64,000 nt of DNA from Bradyrhizobium sp. LTSP849 (GCF_000938255.1 NZ_JYMR01000052.1:496001-560000); one strand, 5' to 3'. Positions 8,173-18,849 are shown, counted from the first letter of the stretch. Notes: generated from the sequence alone by a model not told the origin. A program made the numbers and translations.

Positions 8173-9372
8173 TCAATTCCCGGTCTGCAACTCGCCAAAG
8201 CGCTCCCAGCTCTTGCCGTTGAAGCGCATGAACTGCATCTGGTCGACCGGGACGTGATCGGTCGCGCTGGTGTTGATCCTGATGCCGGGCAACAGCATCG
8301 GCAGTTCGAGATCGTGGATCGCGAACGCCTGCTTCAAGATGTTCTCGGTCGAGAGATCATCGCCGCAGGCTTTCAGCACCACCTCCAGCGCCATCGCGCT
8401 GTTGTAGGAATTGACGTAGTTGGTGTCGTGCTGGTCGGCCTCCGGCACATATTTCGTCATGAACGCGTGCCAGTCCTTGACGCCGGGATCGTCCTTCCAG
8501 GCGGGATCGTCGGGGTCCTTCACGTAAGCGGTGGAGAGAATGCCGGTGCCGGCTTCCAGGCCTGCGGGCTCCATCACGGTCGAGATCCAGACCGCGACAT
8601 TGGACAGGAAGGTCATCGGCCGCCAGCCGATCTCGAAGGATTTGCGGATCGCTTGGGCCGCGAATTTCGGTGTCGCCGCGATCACGAAGACGTCGGCGCC
8701 TGATGCTTTCAATTTCACGATCTGGGAATCGATGGTCGGGTCCTGGATCTCGTAGGTCGCATTGGTGACGAGGGCGTCGTATTTCTCGCCGAGCACGTCC
8801 TTGAGGCCCGCGAGATAGTCGCGGCCGTAATCGTCGTTCTGCGAGATCACGGCGAATTTCGCATTCGCGTTCTTGGCCAGCGCGTAGCGGGCATAGAGCC
8901 GGGCCTCGTAGCGGAACGGCGCCTGCACGCCCATCGTCGCCTGCGGATATTGCGCGATATCGGCGAATTTCGAGGCGCCGGAGCCTATGAAGAGCTGCGG
9001 CAGGTTCTTGCTCTGGAGATATTTCGCGATCGCGGTGTTGTGGGCGGTGCCGATCGAGGAGAAGATCAGCGCGACCTCGTCGCTCTCCACCAGCCTGCGG
9101 GTCTGCTCGACCGATTTCGGCGGCGCGTAGCTGTCGTCGAGCGAAATCAAATTGACCTTGCGGCCGTTGATGCCGCCTCTGTCGTTCAGCATCTTGAAAT
9201 AGCCGACCTCGCCCTTGCCGAGCGCGCCAAAGGCGGAGACCGGCCCGCTATAGGGCATGGTCTGGCCTATTCTGATTTCGGTCGCAGTAACGCCGCGCAT
9301 CTCGGCGCCAGGTGAAGCGACAGGCAACAGCAGGATTGAAACGGCGCCAAGCGCGCTCCATGCCAAACGCAT
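8173..9372 (-). CDS. ABC transporter substrate-binding protein, branched-chain amino acid (LivJ/LivK, Peripla_BP_6) type
   Basis: A protein of 399 residues. Signal peptide MRLAWSALGAVSILLLPVAS ends near residue 24. The mature start TATEIRIGQTMPYSGPVSAFG is the standard opening of HAAT-family type I binding proteins, followed by GEVGYFKMLNDRGGINGRKV and QNDDYGRDYLAGLKD. It should capture an amide, amino acid or aromatic ligand in the periplasm. The start at 9372 follows GGGGAGGGGAAG. No permease or ATPase gene is adjacent, so it is an orphan component. Its 3' end is duplicated at 6538-6757. Confidence 0.9.
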   Translation of the reverse strand: MRLAWSALGAVSILLLPVASPGAEMRGVTATEIRIGQTMPYSGPVSAFGALGKGEVGYFKMLNDRGGINGRKVNLISLDDSYAPPKSVEQTRRLVESDEVALIFSSIGTAHNTAIAKYLQSKNLPQLFIGSGASKFADIAQYPQATMGVQAPFRYEARLYARYALAKNANAKFAVISQNDDYGRDYLAGLKDVLGEKYDALVTNATYEIQDPTIDSQIVKLKASGADVFVIAATPKFAAQAIRKSFEIGWRPMTFLSNVAVWISTVMEPAGLEAGTGILSTAYVKDPDDPAWKDDPGVKDWHAFMTKYVPEADQHDTNYVNSYNSAMALEVVLKACGDDLSTENILKQAFAIHDLELPMLLPGIRINTSATDHVPVDQMQFMRFNGKSWERFGELQTGN

Positions 9373-9476
9373 CGGCTTCCCCTCCCCTTTGCTGGTGCGA
9401 TCGCGCCGCACCTTTGTTTGAAGCGAGCATGCCATGACATCGGCACTGACTCCACTCATTATAAGTGACAGCTATC

Positions 9477-9568
9477 GTAGGGTGGGCAAAGCGCAAGCGT
9501 GCCCACCACTTCTGTCGCGACTGCCGAGAGATGGCGGGCACGGCGCTTCGCGCCTTTGCCCACCCTAC
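9477..9568. repeat. Palindromic intergenic repeat (GTAGGGTGGGCAAAG type)
   Basis: Opens with GTAGGGTGGGCAAAG and closes with its reverse complement CTTTGCCCACCCTAC; inner pairs GTGCCCACCAC / GGCGGGCACGGCGC. It is shared, in inverted orientation, with 31447-31538. It reaches 4 bp into the stop-codon end of the DUF3052 gene. Confidence 0.85.
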
Positions 9569-9978
9569 TTTGCCTTGCGGTCCTTGACGGGGATCACGAG
9601 CTTGAGGCCGGACCAGATCTCGTCGACGGCGCAGACCTTGATATCGACGAGGCCGCTCGCGAGCGCGGTCTCGCGCACCAGGGCTTCCGTCACGTCGGTC
9701 ACAACGCCTGAAGCCTTCTTCGGCCATGACGCCCAGATCATCCCATCGGGCGCGATCGCCTTGCGGTAGCCGCGCAATTTGGCGGCGAGGCCTTTGGCTT
9801 CGGTCGCGAAGACATGCACCATGTCGAGCGGCGGCTTGGCGGTGGTTGCGATCCTCACATCGTCAGGAAATGGACCGACGACATCGGCATAGGCAACGGA
9901 GAGGCCATCCACAAAAATACAAAAGCCCGGCTTGATGCCGAGCTTTTGCACTAACGGTTTGCCGGAATAGCCGGCCAC
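9565..9978 (-). CDS. DUF3052-family protein
   Basis: A protein of 137 residues opening AGYSGKPLVQKLGIKPG, the hallmark of DUF3052, with PDGMIWASWPKKASG in the middle and ALASGLVDIKVCAVDEIWSG near the end. Family members are small cytosolic proteins of unknown biochemical role. The only suitable start is GTG at 9978, 13 bp after the ftsH stop codon, so it is likely the last gene of the tilS-ftsH transcription direction. Its final codons abut a palindromic repeat. Confidence 0.8.
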   Translation of the reverse strand: MAGYSGKPLVQKLGIKPGFCIFVDGLSVAYADVVGPFPDDVRIATTAKPPLDMVHVFATEAKGLAAKLRGYRKAIAPDGMIWASWPKKASGVVTDVTEALVRETALASGLVDIKVCAVDEIWSGLKLVIPVKDRKAK

Positions 9979-9991
9979 GGCGCGAGAGGTG

Positions 9992-11914
<1,923 letters not shown>

Positions 11915-12028
11915 CGATCTTCCTTCGTGGTCGCGCGGATCGCGGCCTGATCCTTGGGTCGTTATCTTGGGTCGTTGTTTGTGCAGTACGAGGAAATCCC
12001 CAAGGAATCCTCTCTGTTAGACGGATAC

Positions 12029-12057
12029 AATTTAGGTGCCGCCCCTGTCGCTGCCAA
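12029..12057 (-). promoter_or_regulatory. Probable sigma-70-type promoter of ftsH
   Basis: On the minus strand TTGGCA (12057-12052), a 17-bp spacer, then TAAATT (12034-12029). The -35 box matches TTGACA at 5 of 6 positions and the -10 box matches TATAAT at 4 of 6. It lies about 115 bp upstream of the ftsH start. Confidence 0.45.
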
Positions 12058-12064
12058 GGGAACG

Positions 12065-12087
12065 AGATGGGACTATTTATCCCATCT
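12065..12087. promoter_or_regulatory. Dyad upstream of the ftsH promoter
   Basis: AGATGGG (12065-12071) and CCCATCT (12081-12087) form a perfect inverted repeat around a 9-bp AT-rich centre ACTATTTAT. It sits just upstream of the proposed -35 box, a position suited to an activator or a repressor. The binding protein is unknown. Confidence 0.4.
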
Positions 12088-12180
12088 TAGAGCGATTCCC
12101 GCTGAAATAATGGCGCCCGATTCGGGGTTTTTCCCGCCTGGTTAAGGTGGCCTGACGGCGCGCCACTGAGCCGGCCGGTG

Positions 12181-13296
12181 TCATGATCCGCCCTTGTCAG
12201 CCTTCTTATCAGCCTTCTTGCGCCGCCGGACCGGCGCCGGCGCGACGTGGATACGCCCCCCGGCAAGGCTGATCAAGGCTCCCGCAAGGGTCTGCTTCAG
12301 GATGGGACGGCCATTTGTGGGTGAACGGCGGGCCCCGACGATGGCCTGATCCAGCGCGGCCAAGAGGGTTTCGACCTTGCCGAGTTCCGCCGGTCCCTCA
12401 TGCCCGAGGGCGTCGATGGCCCGCAGCAGCAGCCGCAGCCGGACCTCCTCCGGCAGGCTGGCGAAGGCTTTAGCCTCGAAGCTTCGCGCGCCCGGGCCGT
12501 GCGGCGCATCGCCGCGATCCTCAAGACCACGATCCCCAAGACCACGATCGCGAAGCCGAAGGAAGCGCTCGGCGCCGTCGGTCAACACCTCGACCGCCGC
12601 GTTGGCCCTGGCGAGCCTGCCTGCGAGCCGCACCAGATTGCGCGCATCGCCGCCTTCGCTTGCGAGCTGCGGCAACAGCGCGCGCAGCCGCGGCCGCGTA
12701 AATGCAGCGTCGCGGTTGGTGGGATCATCGACAAAGCCGAGCCTGGCCCGCTTCAGGGTGGCGATCAGCTGCGACTTCGGGACATCGAGCAGCGGCCGCG
12801 CCAGCACGATGCCGTCGCGCATCGTAAGGCGAGCCATCGCCGACAGGCCGGCGATGCCGCTGCCGCGCAGCAGCCGCATCAACAGGGTCTCAGCCTGGTC
12901 GTCGCGGGTATGCGCGGTCAGCACATGGGTCGCACCGATGGCGCGCGCGGCCTGCGTAAGCAGACGGTAGCGGGCGTCGCGCGCCGCGGCGGGCAGACCC
13001 GTCTTCGGCTTTGCACCACGCCAGCGCAGGGTCCGGTGCGTCAGCGCCAGCGCAGTCGCCTGCCGCTTGACCTCGCGTGCCTCGCGCGCTGCCTCCGGCC
13101 GCAGGCCGTGATCGACGGTGACGACGACGAGCTTCGGGCCGCGGGCAAGGCTGCGCCGCCAGCGCGCCGCGAGCCACATCAGCGCGACGGAATCCGGTCC
13201 GCCGGAGACTGCGAGCACCAGCGCGGGCGTGTGCTTCAGGTCGGCGAAGAGCCGCCTCGCCTCGCGCACCGAGATTGGTGAGTTGTCGTCTGACAT
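12181..13296 (-). CDS. tilS: tRNA(Ile)-lysidine synthetase TilS
   Basis: A protein of 371 residues with the PP-loop ATP-binding motif SGGPDS at 31-36, then LVVVTVDHGLRPEA and VLTAHTRDDQAETLLMRLLRGSG. TilS adenylates the wobble cytidine of tRNA-Ile(CAU) and converts it to lysidine, so that AUA is read as Ile; it is essential. The C-terminal region contains a short imperfect peptide repeat (RDRGLGDRGLEDRG), produced by a 15-nt DNA repeat at about 12524-12553, and a Lys-rich end (RRRKKADKKADKGGS). The position between cpoB and ftsH is the conserved one. Confidence 0.95.
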   Translation of the reverse strand: MSDDNSPISVREARRLFADLKHTPALVLAVSGGPDSVALMWLAARWRRSLARGPKLVVVTVDHGLRPEAAREAREVKRQATALALTHRTLRWRGAKPKTGLPAAARDARYRLLTQAARAIGATHVLTAHTRDDQAETLLMRLLRGSGIAGLSAMARLTMRDGIVLARPLLDVPKSQLIATLKRARLGFVDDPTNRDAAFTRPRLRALLPQLASEGGDARNLVRLAGRLARANAAVEVLTDGAERFLRLRDRGLGDRGLEDRGDAPHGPGARSFEAKAFASLPEEVRLRLLLRAIDALGHEGPAELGKVETLLAALDQAIVGARRSPTNGRPILKQTLAGALISLAGGRIHVAPAPVRRRKKADKKADKGGS

Positions 13297-13372
13297 GACG
13301 CTGCAATCGTCCGCGGATGGACCGCCTGTTTAGCGCAGCTCCATCGGTCTTGTCAGGCTCAAGCGCCGCGGG

Positions 13373-14404
13373 TCAGCACTTCACCCGCTTCTGCTCGCGG
13401 TCGACGGCGGCTTTGACGCCGGCGGACGCACGCGGATATTTGCGGCCGACCTCGCCGAAGGCGGCGCAGGCCGCCTCCTTCTCCTTCAGCGCGGCGAGCG
13501 ACTGGCCAAGCCGCAACAGCGCATCCGGCGCCTTGGCGGATTTGTCGTATTTGGTGGTGACGGCGAGGAAGGCTTCCGCCGAGTCACGATATTGCTGGCG
13601 CTGGAAATAGCTTTCGCCGAGCCAATATTGCGCGTCGCCGAGCAGCGGGTCGCTCGGATATTTCTGCGCAAAGCCCTTCATGGTCTGCTCGGCCAGCGCA
13701 TAATCCTTGCGCTGCATGTAGCCGATGCCGAGGTCGAACTCGTCGCGCGGCGTTGCCGAGGGCGGCAGGGTCGTCACACCGCCGCCGGCAGCCGGCGCCG
13801 GATAGCCGGGCTGGGCCGGCGGATAGGCCGGCTGTGCAGGCACTGCTGCCTGCGGATAGCGGCCGCCATTGTTGTTGAGATCGAGCGGCTCGCCGGCGCC
13901 GCGACCGCCGGGCGCGCCGGCCTGCGCTCCCGCCGACATCGGCTGCTGGCCGCCGCCCAGCGCGCGCGGCGCACCGGGTGCACTCGGATTCTGGCCCGGG
14001 TCGAACGCATCGCCGCGGCGGCGCGTGCCGGGGGCACCGGGCGCCGGCTGCTCCTGAACGATCGGCGCGGGAGAGGCGATCTGCGGCTGTTCGTAATTCG
14101 GCTGGGCGGCCTGCTGCTGCTGGCGATACGCCGGCGCGACCTGAGCGGGCGGCACGGCGGCCGCGTTGGGCTGCGCCGGCGCCTGGCCGGGCGCGCCGCC
14201 CTCGAGCTGCCGGACGCGATCTTCGAGCTGGCGATTGCGATATTGCAGCTCTTCATTCTGGCCGGTGAGCTGGCGCAGCTGGTTTTCCAGCCGCTCGATC
14301 CGCATCTCCGGGTCGTCGTCCGACTGCGCGAGGACGGGCGAGCAAAATGAGAACAGCGCGGCGATCGCCGCGATGCCGGTAATGGCCTTAAATCTGGATG
14401 ACAT
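13373..14404 (-). CDS. cpoB: Cell-division coordinator CpoB (YbgF)
   Basis: A secreted protein of 343 residues: signal peptide ending FCSPVLAQ (about residue 27), a coiled-coil segment MRIERLENQLRQLTGQNEEL with heptad Leu (residues 33-70), a long Pro/Gln/Ala-rich linker, and a C-terminal TPR domain (FDLGIGYMQRKDYALAEQTM, DAQYWLGESYFQRQQYRDSA). CpoB binds TolA and couples outer-membrane constriction to septal peptidoglycan synthesis. The start at 14404 gives a normal signal peptide; an ATG 14 codons upstream (about 14446) would add a basic leader. It lies downstream of pal. Confidence 0.93.
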   Translation of the reverse strand: MSSRFKAITGIAAIAALFSFCSPVLAQSDDDPEMRIERLENQLRQLTGQNEELQYRNRQLEDRVRQLEGGAPGQAPAQPNAAAVPPAQVAPAYRQQQQAAQPNYEQPQIASPAPIVQEQPAPGAPGTRRRGDAFDPGQNPSAPGAPRALGGGQQPMSAGAQAGAPGGRGAGEPLDLNNNGGRYPQAAVPAQPAYPPAQPGYPAPAAGGGVTTLPPSATPRDEFDLGIGYMQRKDYALAEQTMKGFAQKYPSDPLLGDAQYWLGESYFQRQQYRDSAEAFLAVTTKYDKSAKAPDALLRLGQSLAALKEKEAACAAFGEVGRKYPRASAGVKAAVDREQKRVKC

Positions 14405-14529
14405 CTTGCCCTGACGACGAAAGCGAAATGGCCTGCGACGGAACATTCGACGCGCCACACATTGAAGGGGAGTACGCCAAAAATGTGACTGGCACCACGG
14501 GGTTTCTGTCACAGATCGCTGAAACGAAA

Positions 14530-14551
14530 CCGGCGCCCGAGAGGGCGCCGG
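14530..14551 (-). terminator. Intrinsic terminator of pal
   Basis: Stem CCGGCGCCC / GGGCGCCGG (9 bp, 4-nt loop), followed on the minus strand by TTTCGTTTC. It begins 41 bp past the pal stop codon and lies upstream of cpoB. Confidence 0.75.
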
Positions 14552-14591
14552 CAGATGAATTTGCTTACACTTGGCTGACGGCGCGTGAGCC

Positions 14592-15080
14592 TTAGGAGCT
14601 CGCGTTCAGCACGGTGACGGCACGACGGTTCTGCGACCAGCAGGAGATGTCGTTACAGACGGCCACGGGCCGTTCCTTGCCGTAGGAGATCGTGCGCATG
14701 CGGTTCGCATCGATGCCGCGCGAGGCGAGGAACGAACGCACCGACTGGGCTCTGCGGGCGCCGAGCGCGATGTTGTATTCGCGGGTGCCGCGCTCGTCGG
14801 CGTGACCTTCGATGGTGAAGGAGTAGCGCGGATAGCTCTGGAGCCACTGCGCCTGCTTCTCCAGGGTCACGATCGCCTGCGGGGTCAGATCGGTCTGGTC
14901 GCTTTCGAAGAACACGCGGTCGCCCACGTTCACCACGAAATCCTGCTGGCTGCCAGGCGTCGCCGCGCTGGCCATCGCATCAGCACCCAGGTTCTTGTTG
15001 GCGCAGGCGCCCATCGACAACGCGACGGCAAGCACCGCGGCCAGCTTCAATCCCTGGAGGATACGCATAGGATGTTTCAT
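14592..15080 (-). CDS. pal: Peptidoglycan-associated lipoprotein Pal
   Basis: A lipoprotein of 162 residues. The lipobox LSMGAC places the acylated Cys at residue 26. The OmpA-like domain carries DRVFFESDQTDLTPQA and the peptidoglycan-binding signature EGHADERGTREYNIALGARR. Pal anchors the outer membrane to peptidoglycan and is relocated by the Tol complex to division sites. Two Cys (VCNDISC) near the C-terminus could form a disulfide. Separated from tolB by two signalling genes rather than following it directly. Confidence 0.97.
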   Translation of the reverse strand: MKHPMRILQGLKLAAVLAVALSMGACANKNLGADAMASAATPGSQQDFVVNVGDRVFFESDQTDLTPQAIVTLEKQAQWLQSYPRYSFTIEGHADERGTREYNIALGARRAQSVRSFLASRGIDANRMRTISYGKERPVAVCNDISCWSQNRRAVTVLNASS

Positions 15081-15375
15081 TCCGGAGCCTCCACGCTCAC
15101 GTTTCGTCCACTGCTTTCCGGTCTACAGGGGGTTGGTTAAGCGAACGTTCCGTCAACCTTGATGGGACGTTGCCAGAGCCGGTCAAATCCCCCCGACCAG
15201 CGAAAAGCACAAGCGATGGTTAATGGGTTGTAAATGTGGCGCGAGGGTGAAGGCAAGCCGCGTTACCCGGCAAAAACGCTTGTCTTGCTTGAATTTTGGG
15301 CCTGAGGGGCGGGGAATCCCGGAGCGCCACCGGCGCCGCCGCGCCCGCAGAAGCAGGTGTGAACCAGGCTTGAAC

Positions 15376-16101
15376 TCAGGCTTGGGCGGCATCCGCCACA
15401 AGCACCGGCCGCTGCGGAACCTGGTGCAGGTCGCCGCGTCCGAACAGCATGCGCCGCTCGAAGGCAGTGGAACGCATGATCGGATAGCGGTCGAACACCT
15501 TCTTGCGGAAGGTCGGGAAATCCGCCGCCATCAGGCCGAACGCCTTGGTGAGGCCGGGGACCAGCCGGGGCTCGGCGAGGGGCGCGTGCAGGAACACCCG
15601 GCGGTAGAACGCCTGATGTTCGGGACGTACGATCGCAAGGCCGAGATCGGCGTTGAAATGCTCGCACGCCATATAGGCGAGGCGCGTCGTCAGATAGGGC
15701 AATTCCGGAACCCGCTTCGCCATGTCGGGATCGGCGACAAAGCGCGTCGGATCGATCATGACCTCGCCGCGGTCAAGCCGTGGCAGCACGACGTCGGGAA
15801 AGACATCGGCCGAAGTCGATGAGCGCCATTCCGAGGTCAGCACGCTGATGCGCACGGAGCTGCAGAGCTCGCCCCGGAGGTAAACACCGAAGGTCCACGC
15901 GTTCGGCAGATCGTCATACTGGTCGGTGACACGCGCGTCCGGAGATTCCTTGACGGCACCTTCGCGCAGATAGGCGCGGTAACGGAGGTTGTAGATCGCC
16001 TCCCTCTCCTCGACCGCATCGGCAAGATGATAGTCGACGTCTGTCAGGAGCTCAGCACCCCGTCCAACAGCCGAAATGATCGCTCTGGCTGAGGACTGCA
16101 T
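15376..16101 (-). CDS. FeeM-like N-acyl amino acid synthase (GNAT / autoinducer-synthase fold)
   Basis: A protein of 241 residues with the order seen in FeeM-type and LuxI-like enzymes: IYNLRYRAYLREG near residue 40, DQYDDLPNAWTFGVYLRGEL, then SSVRISVL, VMIDPTRFVADPDMAKRVPELPYLTTRLAYMACEHFNAD and LAIVRPEHQAFYRRVF. FeeM condenses an acyl group from acyl-ACP with an amino acid, yielding N-acyl amino acids such as N-acyl tyrosine, possible signals or membrane lipids. No acyl carrier protein gene is nearby. It lies between a GGDEF/EAL gene and pal, with a 180-bp AT-rich upstream region that could hold its own promoter. Family assignment is fairly secure; the product is inferred. Confidence 0.75.
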   Translation of the reverse strand: MQSSARAIISAVGRGAELLTDVDYHLADAVEEREAIYNLRYRAYLREGAVKESPDARVTDQYDDLPNAWTFGVYLRGELCSSVRISVLTSEWRSSTSADVFPDVVLPRLDRGEVMIDPTRFVADPDMAKRVPELPYLTTRLAYMACEHFNADLGLAIVRPEHQAFYRRVFLHAPLAEPRLVPGLTKAFGLMAADFPTFRKKVFDRYPIMRSTAFERRMLFGRGDLHQVPQRPVLVADAAQA

Positions 16102-16282
16102 TCCAACTCCTTACTCACCACCGCGCATCACACAACGCGCAAGACAACTTCCACGCGCGTGACCAATTATTAACAGCTTCTTAACAATGACGCAAAGCAA
16201 TCGAAAGGTTAGGGTTAACCCCCCGTAGGACTACGGTGTCGCGCAACAGACTGAAACGACAGGAAATTTTGGGAAGCGGAGC

Positions 16283-18613
16283 TTACGCGAAAGAGCGCGC
16301 GCCGACGACCTGGAGCAGGTTCTCGCCACGCCGTCCATGCGAGGCATTGAGGAGCTGGCGCATCCGCACGGCGGGCACCGGACGGCTGAACAAATAGCCC
16401 TGCGCCTCGGAGACGGTGCCGTCGGCGCTGATCAGCTCGAGCTGCTCGTTGGTCTCGATGCCCTCGACCACGACCGACATGCCGAGGTCGGCGGACAGCC
16501 GCGCCACGCCGCGCAGCAGCGTCAGCGGACGGTCGGTGTCGATACCCTCGAGGAAGGAGCGGTCGATCTTCACCTTCTGCATCGGGAAATTGTGCAGATA
16601 GCTGAGGCTCGAATAGCCGGTGCCGAAATCGTCCAGCGAGATACGCACGCCGAGCGCGTGCAGCTGCGACAGGATGTCGTGGGTGAGCTGGGTGTTGCGC
16701 AGCAGCGAGGATTCGGTGATCTCGATCTCGAGGCGATGCGCCGGCAGGCCCGAGACCTCGAGCGCGTAGCGGATTTCGCTCAGCACGTCGCGCTGGTGGA
16801 ATTGCTGCGGCGAGAAGTTGACGGCGACGCTGACGCCTTCGGGCCACTTCATGCATTCCATGCAGGCGCGGCGCAGGATCCAGCGGCCGAGATCGACGAT
16901 CAGGCCCATGTCCTCGGCGACCGGGATGATGTCGACCGGCGAGACCGTGCCGCGTACCGGATGATTCCAGCGCAACAGCGCCTCGCAGGTGGTGATCTTG
17001 CCGGTCTTCAGATTGACCAGCGGCTGGTAGAACAGCTCGAACTCCTCGTTGGCGAGCGCCTTGCGCAGGTCGAGCTCGAGGATACGGCGGGCCTCGACGG
17101 TCGCCGCCATCTCGTCGCGGAAGAAGCAGAAGGTGCCGCGGCCGTCGGCCTTGGCGCGGTAGAGCGCCATGTCGGCGTTCTTGAGCAGCGTGTCGGCGCT
17201 GACGCCGTCCGGCGAGGTCAGCGCAATGCCGACGCTGGCGCCGATCTCGACCAGATGATTGTCGATGCGGTAGCGCTCGCTTAGCCGTTCGACGATGCGG
17301 CGGGCGAGGCTTGCTGCATCTTCGGGCGAGTTGATGTTCTGCTGGAACACGACGAACTCGTCGCCACCGAAGCGGGCGACGAAATCCTCCGGCCGCAGCA
17401 TCTCGCGCAGGCGGTTGGCGACCGCGCACAGGAGCTGGTCGCCGCAGGGATGACCGAGCGTGTCGTTGACCTGCTTGAACTGGTCGAGGTCGATGAACAA
17501 CAGCGCCGAGAGGCGCTCGGAATTGTTGGAGATCGCGAGCAAGCGCTCGATCTCGTCGCGGAAGCTGACCCGGTTGGGCAGTGCCGTGAGCTCATCATAG
17601 CGGGCGAGATGGGTGATCCTGGCTTCCGCATTGGTGCGTTCGGTGGCGTCTTCCAGCAGCAGCACGGTGCCGCCCCCGGACATCGGCTGGAACGTCCAGG
17701 CCAGTGTGCGGCCGCGCGCCGGGTCGGGATCGGCGGTGACGATTTCGCTGATCCTTGCGCCCTCGATCTCGGACAGGACCAGATTGCCGCTGTCGGCCGA
17801 GATCGATCCGGCGGCAACACAGGCCGAGACGATATTGGCAGCGCTGGCGCCACGTTTGACCAAATCGTCGGGCAGCCCCATCAAATTGACGAAGCGATGA
17901 TTCATCACCGCAAGGCGCCCGTCGGCGCGGAACATGCAGAGACCGTGCGGCATGTTGTTGAGCGCGGTATCGAACTGGTTTGCCAGCGCGGATTCGCGAA
18001 AGCTCGAGGTCAGCGCCTTGACGAAGATAGCATGCAGGCTGAGGTTGATGTTCTTCATCCCGATGAAGAACAGCACGAGCAGCACCGCGAGCCCGATGTA
18101 GTAGAATCCACCATGCAGCAGCAGACCGAGCGACATCGGGCCGCAGGCCAGCGCGACGTGCCACTGGATCACCCTGGGCTGGCCGTAATTGCGAGCGGCG
18201 CCACCGGCCGTGTAACCGACGGCGACGGAGACGCAGAGCATGTTCGCAACCGCGTCGTCGTTGTTGAAGATGACGACGAAGCACCACAAGCCGATCACCG
18301 CGGCATAAACCAGCGCGCCGAACCAATAGCGCGGCTCCAGGTGCCTCGCCTCTTCGAACGTCAGACCCGGTATCCGGTTTTCGTAGCGCCGCATCTGAAA
18401 CGCGCGGGCGGTGCCAATGGCAATAATCAGAAACGCGATCGGCCACAGCAGGACGTCGCCGGTCTTCAGTGCAGTCATGACCGCGGCCACGGCCGTACAG
18501 GCCGAGCCGAGGAAGATCGCCCAGAAATTCTGCACCATAGAGTTGATGAGAGCGGCGTAGAGTATCGGCTCCAGCTCGTCTCGATCGCTCTGCTTCTGGT
18601 CGGCCAGCTGCAT
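16283..18613 (-). CDS. Membrane-bound PAS-GGDEF-EAL cyclic-di-GMP enzyme
   Basis: A protein of 776 residues. Residues 20-200 hold about six to seven hydrophobic segments; a PAS domain follows (about 210-325, ALNNMPHGLCMFRADGRLAV), then GGDEF with intact RFGGDEF and an RxxD inhibitory site (RPED) five residues before it, then EAL with EALLRW, ITESSLLR, DDFGTGYSSLSYL, KIDRSF and VVVEGIET. Both diguanylate-cyclase and phosphodiesterase residues appear present, so it could make or degrade c-di-GMP depending on the PAS signal. It lies between tolB and a FeeM-like gene on the Tol-Pal strand. Confidence 0.95.
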   Translation of the reverse strand: MQLADQKQSDRDELEPILYAALINSMVQNFWAIFLGSACTAVAAVMTALKTGDVLLWPIAFLIIAIGTARAFQMRRYENRIPGLTFEEARHLEPRYWFGALVYAAVIGLWCFVVIFNNDDAVANMLCVSVAVGYTAGGAARNYGQPRVIQWHVALACGPMSLGLLLHGGFYYIGLAVLLVLFFIGMKNINLSLHAIFVKALTSSFRESALANQFDTALNNMPHGLCMFRADGRLAVMNHRFVNLMGLPDDLVKRGASAANIVSACVAAGSISADSGNLVLSEIEGARISEIVTADPDPARGRTLAWTFQPMSGGGTVLLLEDATERTNAEARITHLARYDELTALPNRVSFRDEIERLLAISNNSERLSALLFIDLDQFKQVNDTLGHPCGDQLLCAVANRLREMLRPEDFVARFGGDEFVVFQQNINSPEDAASLARRIVERLSERYRIDNHLVEIGASVGIALTSPDGVSADTLLKNADMALYRAKADGRGTFCFFRDEMAATVEARRILELDLRKALANEEFELFYQPLVNLKTGKITTCEALLRWNHPVRGTVSPVDIIPVAEDMGLIVDLGRWILRRACMECMKWPEGVSVAVNFSPQQFHQRDVLSEIRYALEVSGLPAHRLEIEITESSLLRNTQLTHDILSQLHALGVRISLDDFGTGYSSLSYLHNFPMQKVKIDRSFLEGIDTDRPLTLLRGVARLSADLGMSVVVEGIETNEQLELISADGTVSEAQGYLFSRPVPAVRMRQLLNASHGRRGENLLQVVGARSFA

Positions 18614-18827
18614 TGGCTTGTTACGCGTCCTGTTTGGCGCGTACTTTTACCCAAGCCAGATGAAGCCTTTCTGAGGGAACATCGTTAAAGTCGAGTTGTT
18701 TTTCGGCAATAGCGAAGCTATTTCTGCTGATATATCAAGCAACTAGGCAAGCCTTGCCGGGCACAAGGTGAAGGAAAGCTTGCCACCCGCGCGGAAACCG
18801 AAAAAATCGCCGATTTTTTTCGAAAAC

Positions 18828-18849
18828 ATCGCGCGTCGAAACGCGCGAT
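18828..18849 (-). terminator. Intrinsic terminator of tolQRAB
   Basis: Perfect 9-bp stem ATCGCGCGT / ACGCGCGAT with a stable 4-nt loop, starting 4 bp past the tolB stop and followed by TTTTCG. A second AT-rich palindrome (AAAAAATCG-C-CGATTTTTT, about 18801-18819) lies just beyond. Together they should close the tolQRAB transcript. Confidence 0.8.

Noticed and set aside
9477..9568. Palindromic repeat as an insertion sequence or MITE with target duplication
   Set aside because: Ends pair well, but no target-site duplication is visible and the type is dispersed in many copies as a static repeat; kept as a repeat only.
15228..15256. TTGCCT-N17-TTACAA on the minus strand upstream of pal as a promoter
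   Set aside because: The -10 box matches the consensus too poorly; not reported as a promoter.
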